Assembly: GCA_903931645.1 (NCBI GenBank)
Contig: CAIZDF010000365.1
Location: forward strand, 1-9,202
Length of the DNA stretch: 9,202 nucleotides
Direction: 5' to 3'
DNA from: an uncultured Tolumonas sp.
GTDB taxonomy: Bacteria > Pseudomonadota > Gammaproteobacteria > Enterobacterales > Aeromonadaceae
The notes under the pieces are model-generated. The model was not told the DNA's origin. It worked only from the letters and a program-made list of their open reading frames with translations, and did not search any database. Shown here in pieces: positions 7,423 to 9,202 of the stretch (the stretch's first letter is position 1; the number at the start of each line of letters is the position of its first letter). A program made the translations under genes and the position numbers.

Positions 7423-9120
7423 ATGAAACAACACACATTCAAAGTCAGCTTGTTGTCACTTTGCGTTGCAGGCGTGCTTGGCATGGTGCCTCATGCCTTT
7501 GCCGCAGATGCGCAACCATCTGCGCTCCCTAAAGCACAGCCATTCCCTGGCCAAGGGAAAGCGATGTTGTTATCACAAAAAGATCTGATGGAGTACAAGG
7601 CACTGCCTTCTTATTCCGAACCTGAATGGGTCAATAAACTGGTGAAAGAAGGCAAATTACCGCCAGTCAAAGATCGTCTGCCCAAAGAGCCGCTGGTATT
7701 TAACAGCAAAGGTATGCCAGATGGCCCCGGTGTGTATGGCGGTGTGTTCCGTATGGTCAGCGGTGGTCGCCCGGAAGGTTGGAACTATAACGCGGGTAAA
7801 AATTCCGGCTGGGGTGGCACTGAATATACCGTGGCAGAATGTCTGACCCGTACCGGTCCGTTAACGACCATTAAGAAAGAAGAGCAGACTCCATTGCCTA
7901 ACCTGGCCAAAAGCTGGGAATGGTCTGACGATGGCAAACAACTCACCATGCATCTGATTGAAGATGCCAAATGGTCAGACGGTAAACCATTCTCATCTGA
8001 TGATGTCATGTTCCTGTGGAATGACAACATTCTTGATCCGCATGTGACCGCATGGGCAAATGCCGATACCTATGGCAAAGGCACCACGCTGGAAGCAGTG
8101 GATAAAAACACCATTCGCTGGACCTTCAAAGAGCCGCGCCCAACCCAATATCTGTATAGCATGGCCTTCTTCCGGATGTGCCCAGGCCCTGCGCATGTGC
8201 TGAAACAGTTCCACCCGAAATACAACAAAGACGCCACCTACAGCAGTTACGCCAATGCGTTACCAGCCGACAAAGTACCGGTTGTCACCATGGGCGCTTG
8301 GGCACCGGTGTATCACAAAGCTGATCAGATGATCGTGCTGCGCCGTAACCCTTACTACTGGAAGGTCGACGAAAAAGGTCAGCAGTTACCGTACATGGAT
8401 GAGCTGCGCTTCAAACTGTCCACCTGGACCGATCGTGAAGTGCAAACTGTCGCCGGTAATGCTGATTACGCCAACATGGAAAACCCGACCAACTACGTTG
8501 AATCGATCAAAAAATCGAAACAACCAAACTCACCGGCACGTCTGGATTTCAGCCCACGTTTCCTCGGCTGGTCGCTGTTTATGAACTTATCAGAAGATCT
8601 GGGCGCCACCGATGATCGTGAAAAAGCCATCCGATTACTCAATCGTCAACTGAAATTCCGCCAAGCCATCAGTCATGCCATTGATCGTAATGCTCTGGGA
8701 CAAGCGATGGTACGCGGCCCATTTGCGCGCCCTTATGCCGGCGGCCTCTATCCAGAAGGCGTCGTCAACGATGGCTCCGTGGTTTATTACGGTTACAACC
8801 CGAAACTGGCCAAAGAGTTATTGGCTGATATCGGCTTAAAAGACACCGATGGTAACGGCATTGTGAATTGGACCGATGGCCCGATGAAGGGTAAAGATCT
8901 GGAAATCACCATGGTGACACCCGATGGCCCTAGTGAAACATCAATGTCAGAAGGTTTGGTCTCTATGCTACGCGAAGTGGGTATAAAACTGATCCCTCGC
9001 CCAATGCAAGGTGCGCAGGTGGACGCCAAGAAACGCATTCTTGCGGTAGGTGCCGTCGCGCACGATCTCGGGCGGATACCTCGTGGCCCAGCCTGGACGT
9101 CCGCTGGCGAGGACGAATGA
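7423..9120 (+). CDS. ABC transporter substrate-binding protein, family 5 (oligopeptide/oligosaccharide type), 3' end chimeric
   Basis: Exported solute receptor of an ABC importer. The N-terminus is a Sec signal peptide (KQHTFK, hydrophobic core 8-23, AFA at 25-27, likely cut after Ala27); Cys14 is not in a valid lipobox, so a soluble periplasmic protein is expected. The mature part is the large DppA/OppA-type fold: ECLTRTGPL, LAKSWEWSDDGKQLTMHLIE then AKWSDGKPFSSDDVMFLWN (about 160-204), RRNPYYW, and KFRQAISHAIDRNAL (411-425) ahead of the AGGLYPEG loop. A Ca-binding-like DTDGNG loop lies at 474-479. Some family-5 receptors carry alpha-galactosides, for example rhizobial AgpA, and the adjacent GH36 gene argues for that ligand over peptides. 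Residues 1-529 look genuine. After LIPRPMQ (ending 9009) composition and sense change, so roughly the last 36 codons and the TGA at 9118-9120 are probably foreign. The true protein should be about 100 or more residues longer. Confidence 0.88.
   Translation: MKQHTFKVSLLSLCVAGVLGMVPHAFAADAQPSALPKAQPFPGQGKAMLLSQKDLMEYKALPSYSEPEWVNKLVKEGKLPPVKDRLPKEPLVFNSKGMPDGPGVYGGVFRMVSGGRPEGWNYNAGKNSGWGGTEYTVAECLTRTGPLTTIKKEEQTPLPNLAKSWEWSDDGKQLTMHLIEDAKWSDGKPFSSDDVMFLWNDNILDPHVTAWANADTYGKGTTLEAVDKNTIRWTFKEPRPTQYLYSMAFFRMCPGPAHVLKQFHPKYNKDATYSSYANALPADKVPVVTMGAWAPVYHKADQMIVLRRNPYYWKVDEKGQQLPYMDELRFKLSTWTDREVQTVAGNADYANMENPTNYVESIKKSKQPNSPARLDFSPRFLGWSLFMNLSEDLGATDDREKAIRLLNRQLKFRQAISHAIDRNALGQAMVRGPFARPYAGGLYPEGVVNDGSVVYYGYNPKLAKELLADIGLKDTDGNGIVNWTDGPMKGKDLEITMVTPDGPSETSMSEGLVSMLREVGIKLIPRPMQGAQVDAKKRILAVGAVAHDLGRIPRGPAWTSAGEDE
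9005..9021. other. Probable chimeric junction between two unrelated genomes
   Basis: Left of here the + strand encodes a coherent binding protein (GIKLIPRPMQ). Right of here the - strand encodes a coherent glycosyltransferase piece, the two reading directions meeting head to head within a few codons. The - strand reading is still family-like through HLRT (9010-9021), which places the join near 9010, within a few bases. GC content rises to 66% over 9061-9202. No insertion-sequence end, direct repeat or att-like motif is visible at the join, which favours an assembly or library chimera over a real recombination event. Confidence 0.75.
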
Positions 9121-9201
9121 TCCATAGGTCATCCAGGCGCCGGCGGTGTAGGCTTCGTCGAGCCGCTCGAGTACATGGTCGTCGTGCAGCCAGTCGTCGC
9201 C
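9010..9201 (-). CDS. Glycosyltransferase family 2 fragment from a high-GC organism (both ends missing)
   Basis: The - strand is open for 64 codons from the window edge. It reads GDDWLHDDHVLERLDEAYT, then AGAWMTYGSFV, GWATRYPPEIV, and RKNAFLGVHLRT. GDDWL with VLERL after it is the acceptor-side DGDDWL...VLxRLNExY pattern of GT-A family-2 glycosyltransferases, and the WMTYGSF and HLRT segments recur in the same subgroup. Codons favour G or C in third position, unlike every gene to the left. It would belong to a sugar-polymer or cell-envelope glycosylation gene in another, GC-rich bacterium; acceptor and donor cannot be told from this piece. It has neither start nor stop here. Its presence is the main reason to doubt the end of the binding-protein reading frame. 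Confidence 0.62.
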
Positions 9202-9202
9202 G

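Noticed and set aside
9121..9202. Terminator or intergenic region after the binding protein
   Set aside because: The stop at 9118-9120 lies in foreign high-GC sequence, and the stretch is coding-like on the - strand, so it says nothing about the end of this operon.

Overview
The window reads as chromosomal DNA of a gammaproteobacterium. The order map-glnD-dapD on one strand is the enterobacterial/Aeromonadales order, and all three products look close to their E. coli counterparts. Base composition is near 50% GC. An Aeromonadales genus such as Tolumonas would fit, but that is a guess from composition and gene order. The window opens inside map and every real gene in it up to about 9010 lies on the + strand.

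Layout. 1-270 is the C-terminal third of methionine aminopeptidase. 321-2951 is glnD, the uridylyltransferase/uridylyl-removing sensor of glutamine. 2988-3815 is dapD of lysine/peptidoglycan precursor synthesis, closed by a clean 13-bp-stem intrinsic terminator at 3843-3873. This housekeeping block is followed by what looks like an accessory carbohydrate cassette: a LacI/GalR-family regulator of RafR type (3996-5015), a cytoplasmic GH36 alpha-galactosidase (5193-7310) and an exported family-5 (oligopeptide-type) solute-binding protein (7423 to about 9010).

The best regulatory signal is in the regulator-galactosidase gap. A perfect 17-bp inverted repeat (5096-5136) holds two LacI-type operators centred 21 bp apart, two helical turns, just downstream of a plausible sigma-70 promoter. 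The simplest model is that the regulator represses the galactosidase and probably the binding protein until an alpha-galactoside such as melibiose or raffinose enters. The binding protein would capture it in the periplasm, an ABC transporter (permease and ATPase genes presumably downstream, not present here) would import it, and the GH36 enzyme would hydrolyse it.

The last ~190 bases do not belong with the rest. From about 9010 the GC content jumps (94 of 142 bases, 66%, over 9061-9202), the + strand stops making sense as binding protein, and the - strand instead encodes a piece of a family-2 glycosyltransferase. This is most likely a chimeric contig end. The annotated stop of the binding protein at 9118-9120 is therefore an artefact, and its true C-terminus and the following transporter genes are missing. 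I see no previously undescribed system; the items most worth a second look are the twin-operator element, the binding-protein class paired with the alpha-galactosidase, and the chimeric end.
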